Assembly (NCBI GenBank): GCA_039990395.1
Contig: JBDXFZ010000146.1
Coordinates: forward strand, 1,116,001-1,180,000
Origin: CALINF01 sp039990395
Lineage (GTDB): Bacteria > Pseudomonadota > Gammaproteobacteria > Pseudomonadales > Halieaceae
Reading direction: 5' to 3'
Length of the DNA stretch: 64,000 bases
Shown: positions 33,500-42,733 of the stretch, in pieces
Numbering within the stretch: position 1 is the stretch's first letter
Layout of the letters: every line of letters begins with the position of its first letter
Program-made: the position numbers and the translations under genes
The notes under the pieces: model-generated
Database searches by the model: none
Seen by the model: only the letters and a program-made list of their open reading frames with translations
What the model was told of the DNA's origin: nothing

Positions 33500-35275
33500 T
33501 TATCCCGCCTTTGCCACGTTGTAGAGGAATTTCTGCATATCCCACGCAGCAGTGGGGCAGCGCTCGGCGCAGAGGCCGCAGTGCAAACACACGTTCTCGT
33601 CTTTCACCATGACGCGCGTAGTCGGCAAATCCTGCGATACATAGAGGTCCTGCGAAAGGACTGTCGCTGGCGCTACGAGCGATTGGCGCAAAGTCTCTTC
33701 TTCGGCATTGGGTACGAAGCTTATGCAGTCGGTAGGACAAATATCTACGCATGCATCACACTCTATGCAACGTGTTTCCTCGAACACCGTCTGCACGTCA
33801 CAGTTGAGACAGCGCTCGGCCTCTTTGAAACCCGTTTCACGATCAAATCCCAGCTCCACTTCTAGCTTGCGATTTTTTAGGGTCTGCTCCAGCGGCGCCA
33901 GCGGCACAATGTAACGCTCGTCCGACTCAACACCGTTGTCGTAGCTCCACTCATGCACCCCCATTTTTTGACTAACCAGGTTGGTTAAAGGGTCTGGGCG
34001 CTCGCGCACTGACTCGCCACGGCAGAACAGATCGATACTAACCGCTGCCTGATGCCCGTGGGCCACGGCGGTAATTACATTCTCCGGGCCAAAGGCGGCA
34101 TCCCCGCCAAAAAATACTTTCTCGTTGGTGGATTGAAAGGTCAACTTGTCGACAACCGGCATGTCCCACTTGTCAAAGTCGATACCCACATCTCGTTCAA
34201 CCCAGGGAAATGCATTCTCCTGCCCTATCGCCATCAATACGTCATCGGCCTCCATGAACACCCAGTCTTCACCGGTGGGTATCAGGCTGCGATTGCCTTC
34301 CTCGTCGTACTGCGCCTCTACTTTTTCAAACAGCATGCCTTTTAGCTTGCCGTCTTCGACAACAATCTCTTTCGGAGTATGGTTATCGAAAATAGGTATG
34401 CCTTCATGCTGCGCATCTTCCTTCTCCCAGGGAGATGCTTTCATATCGTCAAATGGGCTGCGAACCACTACGCGCACATCATCACCGCCTAGCCGCATTG
34501 ATGTGCGGCAACAATCCATTGCCGTATTTCCACCACCGAGCACCAACACTTTTTTACCGATCTTTTCTGTGTGCTCAAATGCGACACTGGAAAGCCAATC
34601 GATACCAATATGTACGCTCTTGCCCGCCTCTTCCAACCCGGGCAAATTCAAGCCCTTCCCTCGAGGGGCGCCAGTGCCCACAAACACCGCATCGTAATCT
34701 TTGGCCAGTATCTCTTTCATACTGTCTATCTCGACATCAAAGGTAGTCATCACACCCATATCGAGAATCATGTCTACCTCTTCGTCCAGTACCGACAGAG
34801 GCAAACGGAAAGACGGTATCTGAGATCGCATCATCCCGCCGCCGGCAAACTGGTTGTCATACATATCAATGCTATAGCCCAAGGGCATCAGGTCTCTCGC
34901 AACCGTCAAGCTAGCGGGTCCGGCGCCGATACAGGCAATTCTCTTACCATTCTTTTTCTTTGGAATAGCGGGCAAGCGATCACTGATATCCGACTTGTTA
35001 TCTGCAGCAACCCGCTTCAAACGGCATATCGCCACCGGATCTTCATCAGTCGTCAGACGACCTCGGCGACAAGCAGGCTCACACGGACGATCGCACGTTC
35101 TACCTAGCACACCGGGAAAGACATTGGACTCCCAGTTAATCATATAGGCGTCTGTATAACGTTCGGCTGCAATCAGGCGAATATACTCTGGCACCGGCGT
35201 GTGCGCGGGACAGGCATGCTGGCAATCAACCACTTTATGGAAGTACTCAGGGTTCGTAATATCGGTCGGTTTCAA
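33500..35275 (-). CDS. GltD-like FAD oxidoreductase with C-terminal 2[4Fe-4S] ferredoxin domain
   Basis: A 591-residue flavoprotein. The N-terminal iron-sulfur domain has CQHACP (Cys18, Cys22) and CDRPCEPACRRG (Cys61, Cys65, Cys69). Next come FAD binding (IACIGAGPASLTVA, from about 113), NAD(P) binding (VLVLGGGNTAMDCC) and the second FAD segment (FFGGDAAFGPENVITAVAHG). The C-terminus carries CLNC (489-492) plus two classic ferredoxin motifs, CIECDACVDIC with CPTDC (503-517) and CLHCGLCAERC (563-573). The fold is that of the glutamate-synthase small subunit and NADPH:ferredoxin oxidoreductases. As first gene of the kor operon it probably passes electrons between the Kor ferredoxin step and NAD(P). 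It is not a gltD: no gltB is nearby. Confidence 0.85.
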   Translation of the reverse strand: MKPTDITNPEYFHKVVDCQHACPAHTPVPEYIRLIAAERYTDAYMINWESNVFPGVLGRTCDRPCEPACRRGRLTTDEDPVAICRLKRVAADNKSDISDRLPAIPKKKNGKRIACIGAGPASLTVARDLMPLGYSIDMYDNQFAGGGMMRSQIPSFRLPLSVLDEEVDMILDMGVMTTFDVEIDSMKEILAKDYDAVFVGTGAPRGKGLNLPGLEEAGKSVHIGIDWLSSVAFEHTEKIGKKVLVLGGGNTAMDCCRTSMRLGGDDVRVVVRSPFDDMKASPWEKEDAQHEGIPIFDNHTPKEIVVEDGKLKGMLFEKVEAQYDEEGNRSLIPTGEDWVFMEADDVLMAIGQENAFPWVERDVGIDFDKWDMPVVDKLTFQSTNEKVFFGGDAAFGPENVITAVAHGHQAAVSIDLFCRGESVRERPDPLTNLVSQKMGVHEWSYDNGVESDERYIVPLAPLEQTLKNRKLEVELGFDRETGFKEAERCLNCDVQTVFEETRCIECDACVDICPTDCISFVPNAEEETLRQSLVAPATVLSQDLYVSQDLPTTRVMVKDENVCLHCGLCAERCPTAAWDMQKFLYNVAKAG

Positions 35276-35314
35276 AATCTCTGCTCGTTATTGTTAGTGA
35301 GTAATCGGACAGTT

Positions 35315-35334
35315 GTTTTGGTGCAGACCAAAAC
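35315..35334. promoter_or_regulatory. 20-bp palindromic operator candidate before the kor operon
   Basis: GTTTTGGT and ACCAAAAC are perfect inverted 8-mers around a 4-base centre, 40 bp upstream of the flavoprotein start. The core TTGGT-N4-ACCAA resembles operators of FadR-subfamily GntR regulators (for example PdhR and LldR sites). No T run follows, so it is not a terminator for the upstream lipoprotein gene. The regulator itself is not in the window. Confidence 0.5.
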
Positions 35335-35426
35335 GTATTTATTCTGGCATAGCGGTCAATAGATTACGAATGTTATAGGCTGCAATAATCCACTGAAGCC
35401 AACAGAATGCTGATTTTGGTGGCGCA

Positions 35427-36032
35427 TTAGAACAGACCGAAGAACCAGCCATCATCCTTGAGTGATTCTTCGCAGCGCTGTAGTTGTTGTCGATACGTGC
35501 CAGCACGCCGATCGACCTTGCGAGCCACGTTAATAAGCCATTCCTTGTTTTTGTAAGTGCCCCGATTGAATCCACCGTGACCTTCGTGATACGCGAGATA
35601 CAAACTGTAGGTATCATTACTTGCAATGCCGCTTCGACGCTTCGATTGGGCGTTATACCAGCCGATAAAATCGATAGCGTCACCAAAGTCATCACGATCG
35701 GCGCCATAGCGTCCGGCGCTGCGCTTGTAGCCATCCCAAGTTGAGCCCAGCGCCTGACTATAGCCGTAAGCGTCTGATGGTCTTGGCCCTGGAATGAAGC
35801 CAAAAATCTTCTTCCTCGGTGGCTTTGCCTTAGCCTTGAAGCGTGACTCCTGATGCATGATGGCCATCATGGTAGAAATCGGGCTCCCCCACTCTTTTCT
35901 AGAGTCAGCCGCATCGTCATACCAACCTGACTTCTCTTCAAAGATTGCACAGACATTGTTGACATCTTTTGGCGGCGACGTGGTACAACCCGCCAGAACA
36001 ATGATTAGCGACAGGCCAACAAGCGCTCTCAC
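35427..36032 (-). CDS. lipoprotein with lytic-transglycosylase (SLT/lysozyme-like) domain
   Basis: A 201-residue lipoprotein. The signal peptide ends in the lipobox LAGC (Cys16). The mature part has an SLT-like fold with a probable catalytic Glu62 in AIMHQESRFKAKA, AYGYSQALGSTWDGYK and FIGWYNAQSK, then LYLAYHEGHGGFNRGTY. This matches soluble lytic transglycosylases that cleave peptidoglycan, but it lacks the larger domains of Slt70 or MltD. The start is a GTG whose GTGA overlaps the ligA stop, implying translational coupling to ligA. No activity is shown, only the conserved pattern. Confidence 0.8.
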   Translation of the reverse strand: MRALVGLSLIIVLAGCTTSPPKDVNNVCAIFEEKSGWYDDAADSRKEWGSPISTMMAIMHQESRFKAKAKPPRKKIFGFIPGPRPSDAYGYSQALGSTWDGYKRSAGRYGADRDDFGDAIDFIGWYNAQSKRRSGIASNDTYSLYLAYHEGHGGFNRGTYKNKEWLINVARKVDRRAGTYRQQLQRCEESLKDDGWFFGLF

Positions 36033-38062
36033 AGCGTCACCTCATGCGATCTCAATAATGCCAATAGCGCCTCTTCGTCTATCACTGACACACCAAGACT
36101 CTCTGCTTTGGCCAACTTAGAACCTGCGCCAGGCCCAGCGACGAGGCAGTCTGTCTTAGTCGATACACTACCGGCCACCTTTGCGCCCAGCGCCTGCAAA
36201 TGCTCTTTAGCCTCGTTTCGCCCAAGTGCTTCGAGCTTGCCCGTCACAACCCAGGTCTCTCCCGTCAGCGGTAGCTCCTGTGCTTGCGCCATCTCAACAG
36301 CAGGCCAGTGCACGCCTGCGGTACGTAAAGTTGATACCACCGCTTGTGATGCCAATGAGTCAAAGAACTGCACCAGATGATCAGCCACTACGGGGCCCAC
36401 ATCATCAACCTCCAGGTAATCACTTTCTCTGGCTGCTGCCAGTGCTTCCCAGTTGCCAAAGTGCTGTGCCAAACTGCGCGCAGTTGCCTCACCCACCTCG
36501 GGAATTCCCAATGCAAATAGGAACCGGGCAAGAGTAGTCAACTTACTCTGCTCGATCGCCACCAGAACTTTGTCGACGGACTTTTCGCCCATGCGAGGCA
36601 GCGCAAGCAGGTCATCTTTGTGCAGGTGATATAGATCTGCCACGTTTTCGATAAGCCCCTCCTCTACCAGCTGATCAATCAACTTATCACCCAGACCATC
36701 CACATCCATCGCTTTGCGAGAAACAAAGTGTCTGATAGCGGCTTTTTGCTGTGCGGCGCAGACCAACCCGCCCATACAACGGTTTACAGCCTCGCCACTT
36801 TCACGCTCCACCGCAGAGTTACACACCGGACAACGCGTCGGAAACCCCACCTCCCGAGCACCCTCGGGACGACGATCAGCTACAACGGAAACGACCTGTG
36901 GTATTACATCACCGGCTCGTCGAACAACGACAGTATCTCCAACACGTACGCCCAAGCGCTGAATCTCATCATCGTTGTGCAAAGTGGCATTACTTACAGT
37001 CACTCCCCCAACGAATACGGGCTCGAGTCGTGCAACCGGCGTAATAGCACCGGTGCGACCTACCTGAAACTCAACGTCCAGCAATGTCGTCATTTCTTCC
37101 TGAGCAGGAAACTTGCGGGCAATAGCCCAGCGAGGCGCACGCGATACAAAGCCCAATTGCTCTTGCAGCGCCAGATCATTTACTTTGAATACGATACCGT
37201 CGATATCATAGGGCAAGCTGGCGCGGCGCTGGGCCAGGTCATCGTAATAGACGTTACACCCCTCAATATCTGCGACAACGCGCGAGGCGTTGTTTATGCG
37301 CAATCCCCAGCTATGCAGTAATTCGAGTACTTGCGCATGCTTGGCAGGCAACTCGCCACCCTCGACCAGGCCTACGCTATAGCAGCACATTTCTAGCGGT
37401 CTTTGTGCGGTAAGCCTGCTATCGAGCTGACGTAGGCTACCCGCAGCAGCATTGCGCGGATTCACAAAGGGTTTGTCACCGCGCGCTCGTGCGGCATCAT
37501 TTAGCGCTTCAAAACCCGCGCGAGGCATATAGATTTCGCCGCGAACCTCAAGCAACTCGGGATAGCCTTTTCCTCGTAATCGTAAAGGTATGGAGGCGAT
37601 TGTTCTCACATTATGTGTAATGTCTTCGCCAGTTGTACCATCGCCGCGAGTGGCCCCGCGTTCTAGCAACCCATCGCGGTACAACAAACTCACCGCAATA
37701 CCGTCTAGTTTGGGTTCACAGGCAAATTCAATAGCGTCTACATCACCTAGCCGGTCCAGTAGCCTGCGATTAAAAGATGCCATTTCTTCTGAATCAAAGG
37801 CATTCTCAAGCGACAGCATGGGGACTTCATGTGTCACTTGAGAAAACTGGGAGAGAGGTGCGGCACCTACACGCTGGGTGGGAGAATCCGGCGTAACCAA
37901 CTCTGGAAATTGTGCCTCGAGCTCCTGCAATCGACGCAGCGCCCGATCATATTCGCTATCCGGAACAGTTGGATCATCGAGTACATAGTAGCGGTAATTC
38001 CACTCCGCCAGTTGCTCATGCAACCGGCCCGCTTCCTCTGTGGTGTGCGGGTCCGCCGCCAT
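36029..38062 (-). CDS. ligA: NAD-dependent DNA ligase
   Basis: A 677-residue LigA that seals nicks in replication and repair. Domain Ia (WNYRYYVLDDPTVPDSEYD) is followed by the nucleotidyl-transferase motif CEPKLDGIAV with adenylated Lys118. The OB fold (VGRTGAITPVARLEPV), a four-cysteine zinc finger (CPVCNSAVERESGEAVNRCMG, and a later Cys), helix-hairpin-helix repeats and a C-terminal BRCT domain (about 595-677, GETWVVTGKLEALGRNEAK) complete it. The length is standard. It sits 10 bp after zipA and overlaps the lipoprotein gene downstream, in the smc-zipA-ligA order common in gammaproteobacteria. Confidence 0.98.
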   Translation of the reverse strand: MAADPHTTEEAGRLHEQLAEWNYRYYVLDDPTVPDSEYDRALRRLQELEAQFPELVTPDSPTQRVGAAPLSQFSQVTHEVPMLSLENAFDSEEMASFNRRLLDRLGDVDAIEFACEPKLDGIAVSLLYRDGLLERGATRGDGTTGEDITHNVRTIASIPLRLRGKGYPELLEVRGEIYMPRAGFEALNDAARARGDKPFVNPRNAAAGSLRQLDSRLTAQRPLEMCCYSVGLVEGGELPAKHAQVLELLHSWGLRINNASRVVADIEGCNVYYDDLAQRRASLPYDIDGIVFKVNDLALQEQLGFVSRAPRWAIARKFPAQEEMTTLLDVEFQVGRTGAITPVARLEPVFVGGVTVSNATLHNDDEIQRLGVRVGDTVVVRRAGDVIPQVVSVVADRRPEGAREVGFPTRCPVCNSAVERESGEAVNRCMGGLVCAAQQKAAIRHFVSRKAMDVDGLGDKLIDQLVEEGLIENVADLYHLHKDDLLALPRMGEKSVDKVLVAIEQSKLTTLARFLFALGIPEVGEATARSLAQHFGNWEALAAARESDYLEVDDVGPVVADHLVQFFDSLASQAVVSTLRTAGVHWPAVEMAQAQELPLTGETWVVTGKLEALGRNEAKEHLQALGAKVAGSVSTKTDCLVAGPGAGSKLAKAESLGVSVIDEEALLALLRSHEVTL

Positions 38063-38072
38063 TGCGACCGGC

Positions 38073-39059
38073 TTAACGCGCTTTGGCGAGCATGCGCCGT
38101 TCCAGATCTCTAATCTGCTGCCGATTGTGCTCTAGCGTTTGCTTGGTCATTACACTGCGGGTTTCATCCAGTACATCGCCTTCGAGATTTCTGGCAACCG
38201 CCTGAGCTGTCTCGAGCATGTAATCGAACGCCTTCATCATATCTTCGGGGCCGGGCAAGGTTACAAAGAACACAAGGCCTGGTGTGTTGAACTGCCGCAT
38301 ATGATCTATATCGAATACGCCAGGCTGCATCATATTGGCAACGCTGAACTGAATCGCGCCCCTACCGGCCTCGAACTCGTGCCGATGAAAAAAACTCATA
38401 TCTCCAAAACGCAGGTCACACGCCAGCAGAATTTGCAGAATGTCCTCGCCTTTAAATCCCGCAGGATTACGCGACACCACATTGAGCATAAATACTTCGG
38501 GGTCGATATCTCTAGGCAGCCGACCGGGTTCAATTTCAGCCTTATCAGCAGCGCGACCATCGGTTGCAGGCATATCATCAAGCCAGTCTAGATTCTCCGG
38601 CTCACCATCGGACGAACTCATACCAGTGACAAGCTCAACCTCTTCCTCTTCGACCACTTTCTGAGGCTCTTCTGGCGCGGCGGGCTCACTCTTGGAGACA
38701 GGCTCTGATCGCGCTTCTGGTTTACTGGATTCCGGCTCTTGCTTGCTCTCGTCCCTGCGCTCTTTCGCAGGCTCTTTTTTAGACTCTCGTTTTTGCTCTT
38801 GCTGTAACCCGTGTTCACTCGCCGCTCGTAACAAGTCGCTACGTTCAACAACGCGAGCGCCTCCGTTCGGTAGCTCCTTTAGCCACGCCAGCTCCTCCTG
38901 GCCCTTTGCCTCCGGTGCCGCAGCCTCCTCGGCATTGGCCAGGTTAAGTTTAACCGTCTCCCTGCGCTCGGCTCTTACCCGACGCCAGGCGTCAACAAGC
39001 ACTGCGAATATCAGCAGTACGCCAATGATGACCATCCAATCGCGAATTGTTAAATCCAT
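38073..39059 (-). CDS. zipA: cell-division protein ZipA
   Basis: A 328-residue inner-membrane protein that anchors FtsZ. The N-terminal helix (MDLTIRDWMVIIGVLLIFAV, then a basic WRRVRAERR) is followed by a long charged linker (about 60-180) rich in Glu, Lys, Ser and Pro, with repeated KES/KEPA/KPEA-like units. The C-terminal FtsZ-binding domain (about 185-320; VFMLNVVSRNPAGFKGEDIL, GAIQFSVANMMQPGVFD) ends the protein. The linker makes precise alignment impossible but the domain order is clear. It lies 30 bp after smc and 10 bp before ligA. Confidence 0.95.
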   Translation of the reverse strand: MDLTIRDWMVIIGVLLIFAVLVDAWRRVRAERRETVKLNLANAEEAAAPEAKGQEELAWLKELPNGGARVVERSDLLRAASEHGLQQEQKRESKKEPAKERRDESKQEPESSKPEARSEPVSKSEPAAPEEPQKVVEEEEVELVTGMSSSDGEPENLDWLDDMPATDGRAADKAEIEPGRLPRDIDPEVFMLNVVSRNPAGFKGEDILQILLACDLRFGDMSFFHRHEFEAGRGAIQFSVANMMQPGVFDIDHMRQFNTPGLVFFVTLPGPEDMMKAFDYMLETAQAVARNLEGDVLDETRSVMTKQTLEHNRQQIRDLERRMLAKAR

Positions 39060-39089
39060 CTGCCCCGTGCCTGTACCATCTTTTGGAGT

Positions 39090-42000
39090 TTAACTTGCGG
39101 CCAACTCTGCGGCCTCGTCTACGTCTACGGTTACCAGACGGGAAACTCCCGGTTCGTGCATGGTGACCCCCATCAGCTGATCCGCCATCTCCATGGTGAT
39201 CTTGTTGTGCGTAATAAAGATGAACTGCACTTTGTCAGACATCTCCTTAACCATACGCGCATAGCGCGCCGTATTGGCATCATCAAGTGGTGCATCTACC
39301 TCATCCAGCATACAAAATGGCGCAGGGTTAAGCTGAAATATCGAGAACACTAACGCGATTGCGGTCAGTGCTTTTTCACCACCAGAGAGCAGATGGATGG
39401 TGGCGTTTTTCTTGCCTGGAGGACGAGCCATTATCGAGATACCCGTATTGAGCAGGTCATCCCCTGTCATCTCCAGATAGGCGCTGCCACCACCGAACAC
39501 TTTTGGAAATAGATCCTGCAAACCGCTGTTAACCTTTTCAAAGGTTTCACGGAAACGGTTTCGGGTTTCCTTATCTATCTTACGAATCGCAGACTCGAGT
39601 GTTTGCAGCGCTGTCTCCAGATCCTCATTTTGCGCATCTAGATACTGCTTGCGCTCGCTCTGCAGATTGAACTCGTCGATAGCAGCAAGGTTGATAGGCC
39701 CAAGGCGGGCAATTCGATTGCCTACTCGTTCTAGATTATTCTGCCATTCTGGCTGGTTAGCGCCCTCGGGCATAGTGGCTATAACCTGCTCGACATCGTG
39801 CTCGCCTTCACGCAGCAGCTTTATAATGTTTTCTCGCTCTACCTGTAAACCTTGATGACCCACGCGCCCACGTTCGAGCTCACTGCGCACAGATTCAGCA
39901 CGCTGCTCAATGGCGGCACGCTGGCGCTCAGCTTCGCGTAAGCGGTGTTCGATATCCGCCAGAGTCTGGCGCGCCACCGCAAGTTCACCTTCCGACACCA
40001 GTCGCAGCTCTAGTTGCTGCTCGAGCTCTTCCTGTAGGTTTTCCAGTGGATCGTCATTCTCACTGAGTGTCTTCTGTAATGCTTCTTTACGCTCTACCAG
40101 CTGCGCTACTTGTCCCTGCGTACGCTCTATCGAGCCAACCATGCTGTCTAGCTGGGTTTGCAGTGACTGCTGGCGCATAGCTGCGTGATGGGCGGCATCT
40201 TTATCATGACGAGCTTTCTGACGCACACCATCGAGTGTGTTGCGGGCCTGATCTCTTGAAGACAGCAGCGACTCTCGTTGCTGGGAGTCCGCCTCCATTC
40301 GTTCAATCGCCTCAGACAGCAGCTGGCGCGCCTCGGCCATTGACTCCTGCTCGTGCTGAAACTGCTCACGCGCCTCATCTATATCACGGTTCAACCGCTC
40401 ACGACGGTTGCTAATCTGTTCAACCTTGGCTTGCAGAGAGGCGTGGTTAGAGCGCATTTCGGAATGCTGACGCGTTACAGCCTGCAACTCACGTGTCACG
40501 TCCTGTCGTTGCGCCTCGCGTTGCTTCAGCGTGTCTCGCGACTCCTGAAGCTTTTGTGCAAACTCGTGTACCTGTTGCTCACTGGCGTTAACATCAGCCG
40601 CCAGCGCCTCAAGCTCCTGTTGGCGCTCAATCACGCCACCGGCTTCTCCAGCCAATCGCGCCACGCGAATCCAGTTACTACCTAACCAGATACCCTCGCG
40701 GGTCACGACTGACTCGTGCGCTGCAAGAGAGCGACGCATCTGCAGCGCCGTTGCCAGGTCGTCGGCGGCACCCACATGGGCCAGCAACGAACCAGCTGCA
40801 ACAGAACCAGACACTTTGGCTGCAAGCGATGCGGCTTCAGAGGGCACAGCCACACCGTTTTCGACTAGCACCAGCTGCCCTGCCTCAAGACTATCAAGCA
40901 GTTCACCGAGCGGCTCAATGCTATCAACGCACACAGCTTGTAGCTTGTCGCCCAGCACTGTTTCCACTGCTAGCTGCCAGCCGTCATCGACTTGTAATGT
41001 TTCGAGCAGGCGTGGCTGGGCGTTCAACTGCTGCGACTCGAGCCATTCGCCAACTTCTTGCTCGCTGTCATGCATGGCTGCCTGCTGTAGAGCCTCCAGA
41101 GAGGCCTGCCTACCTCGGAGCTGCTGCAATGTGGAACGCGCGGCATTGAGTTGAGTGTCGAGCTCGTTGCCACGATCGCGCTCACTCGTAATTCCCTGCG
41201 CGAGTGTTTCCCCTTGCCCCTCATGCTCAGCCATAAGCAGTTCAGTTTCTGCCAACTGCTCACCGAGCGCTGCGATCTCGTCGTCTGCCGGCCCCGCCAC
41301 CAAGCTACGCTTTTCTTCTTCCAGAGACGTCACTCGCCCTTGCAAACGTTTTTGGGCTTGCTCAAGGTGCTGTATCCGTGACTGCTGAACTTCAGCTTGC
41401 TGGCGTGGCTCAGCTGCAGTGGCATTAAACGTATCCCACTGCTGCTGCCAGTTGTGCATAGATTCCTCGGCAGTGAGCAATGCCTCAGCGGACGCAGCTT
41501 CAACTTCTTGCAAGACCGTAACTTCCGGCGCCAGCGCTGCCAACTCCTGCTCCCAGGCACCCCGCTTGCCGCGATCCTCGCCCAGATGCTTTTCTGACTC
41601 TTGAAGGTTCTCTCGTGTCCGCTCGAGATCCTCTACCAACTGTCGACCGCGTTCCTGCTGGTGCTTGATAGTCTGCTCTATCCGCGCCACCTCGGAACCC
41701 AGCGCGTAATAGTTGCCCTGTACTTTGTTAAAGGCATCGGTGCTATCGGTATGCTCAACCCGATACTGCTCGATAGCGGTATCCACTTGCTGGTGCTCCG
41801 CGTGAATAGACTCGAGCTTCACTTCTAGTTCACCGATTGACTGGTTAGCTGTGGTGATACGCTGATCGAGATCCTGCCACTGTAAGGTCTGCAGCTGTGC
41901 TTTGAGCGTTCGTTCTTCTTCCTTAAACTCGCTGTACTTCTCTGCTGCCTGGGCCTGACGCTGAAGATTCTGTAGCTGACGCTCCATTTCGTCACGCAAG

Positions 42001-42587
42001 TCGGTGAGCCGCTCGAGGTTCTCCATCGTTCGACGCATTCGACTTTCAGTCTCTTTGCGCCGTTCCTTGTATTTGGAGATACCTGCGGCCTCTTCGATGA
42101 AGATCCGCAATTCCTCTGGCTTGGATTCGATCAGGCGGGAGATCATGCCCTGTTCAATAATGGCGTAACTGCGCGCACCCAACCCGGTGCCTAGAAAGAT
42201 ATCGGTGATATCACGTCGGCGACACTTGGTACCATTTAGAAAGTATTCGGATTGACCTTCGCGCGTGACCTGACGCTTGATCGAGATCTCAGCGTAACTG
42301 GCGTATTCACCACCCACTTTGCCGTCGGTGTTATCAAATACCAGCTCGATGGAGGCTTGGCCCACGGGCTGTCGATTGACCGATCCGTTAAAGATCACAT
42401 CCGCCATCGATTCACCGCGCAGGTTTTTGGCTGAGCTCTCGCCCATCACCCACCGAACGGCGTCAATTACATTGGATTTTCCGCAGCCATTTGGCCCCAC
42501 GACTGCGCACATATTGCTGGGAAAATTGACACTCGTTGGATCAACGAATGATTTGAAACCAGCCAGCTTTATCGACTTTAATCGCAT
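39090..42587 (-). CDS. smc: chromosome-segregation ATPase Smc
   Basis: A 1165-residue SMC protein that compacts and organises the chromosome. The N-terminal head has Walker A VVGPNGCGKSN (29-39). Two long coiled-coil arms (about 165-510 and 650-1000) flank a hinge (about 515-640, VDDGWQLAVETVLGDKLQAV). The C-terminal head holds the ABC signature LLSGGEKALTAIAL and Walker B MLDEVDAPLDD. The length is normal for the proteobacterial Smc, and the smc-zipA-ligA order is conserved. No scpA or scpB is in the window. The 146-bp gap upstream holds a hairpin and AT-rich sequence that may contain its promoter. Confidence 0.98.
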   Translation of the reverse strand: MRLKSIKLAGFKSFVDPTSVNFPSNMCAVVGPNGCGKSNVIDAVRWVMGESSAKNLRGESMADVIFNGSVNRQPVGQASIELVFDNTDGKVGGEYASYAEISIKRQVTREGQSEYFLNGTKCRRRDITDIFLGTGLGARSYAIIEQGMISRLIESKPEELRIFIEEAAGISKYKERRKETESRMRRTMENLERLTDLRDEMERQLQNLQRQAQAAEKYSEFKEEERTLKAQLQTLQWQDLDQRITTANQSIGELEVKLESIHAEHQQVDTAIEQYRVEHTDSTDAFNKVQGNYYALGSEVARIEQTIKHQQERGRQLVEDLERTRENLQESEKHLGEDRGKRGAWEQELAALAPEVTVLQEVEAASAEALLTAEESMHNWQQQWDTFNATAAEPRQQAEVQQSRIQHLEQAQKRLQGRVTSLEEEKRSLVAGPADDEIAALGEQLAETELLMAEHEGQGETLAQGITSERDRGNELDTQLNAARSTLQQLRGRQASLEALQQAAMHDSEQEVGEWLESQQLNAQPRLLETLQVDDGWQLAVETVLGDKLQAVCVDSIEPLGELLDSLEAGQLVLVENGVAVPSEAASLAAKVSGSVAAGSLLAHVGAADDLATALQMRRSLAAHESVVTREGIWLGSNWIRVARLAGEAGGVIERQQELEALAADVNASEQQVHEFAQKLQESRDTLKQREAQRQDVTRELQAVTRQHSEMRSNHASLQAKVEQISNRRERLNRDIDEAREQFQHEQESMAEARQLLSEAIERMEADSQQRESLLSSRDQARNTLDGVRQKARHDKDAAHHAAMRQQSLQTQLDSMVGSIERTQGQVAQLVERKEALQKTLSENDDPLENLQEELEQQLELRLVSEGELAVARQTLADIEHRLREAERQRAAIEQRAESVRSELERGRVGHQGLQVERENIIKLLREGEHDVEQVIATMPEGANQPEWQNNLERVGNRIARLGPINLAAIDEFNLQSERKQYLDAQNEDLETALQTLESAIRKIDKETRNRFRETFEKVNSGLQDLFPKVFGGGSAYLEMTGDDLLNTGISIMARPPGKKNATIHLLSGGEKALTAIALVFSIFQLNPAPFCMLDEVDAPLDDANTARYARMVKEMSDKVQFIFITHNKITMEMADQLMGVTMHEPGVSRLVTVDVDEAAELAAS

Positions 42588-42678
42588 ATCACTTTATGTT
42601 TCAGCCGTAAGGTATTGTTATTTATAAGTTTATACCGGAAATTTAGCGCTTTTGCCCGATTCCGGACCACAAGATGTA

Positions 42679-42704
42679 GTGTATCGAGTTTAATTCGATA
42701 ACAC
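42679..42704 (-). terminator. hairpin between ccmI and smc
   Basis: On the minus strand GTGTTATCGA and TCGATACAC pair over nine base pairs with one bulged T around a 7-base loop, 30 bp past the ccmI stop. There is no T run after the stem. It may separate the ccm transcript from smc. Confidence 0.35.
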
Positions 42705-42733
42705 TATGGTTGAAGCAAAGATTGCAAGAAAAA

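Noticed and set aside
34146..34697. A 183-codon plus-strand frame opposite the GltD-like gene
   Set aside because: Its composition (Ser, Pro and Thr) is that of an antisense shadow; the sense strand encodes a complete flavoprotein with motifs in order.
35339..35803. A 154-codon minus-strand frame overlapping the lipoprotein gene
   Set aside because: The other frame (35427-36032) has a lipobox and a transglycosylase-like active-site motif and is coupled to ligA; this one has low-complexity sequence without a signal or domain.
42588..42678. Promoter of smc in the TATAAA-rich stretch
   Set aside because: Several -10-like hexamers occur (TATAAA, TTATAA) but none has a matching -35 at the right distance, so no single promoter can be assigned.
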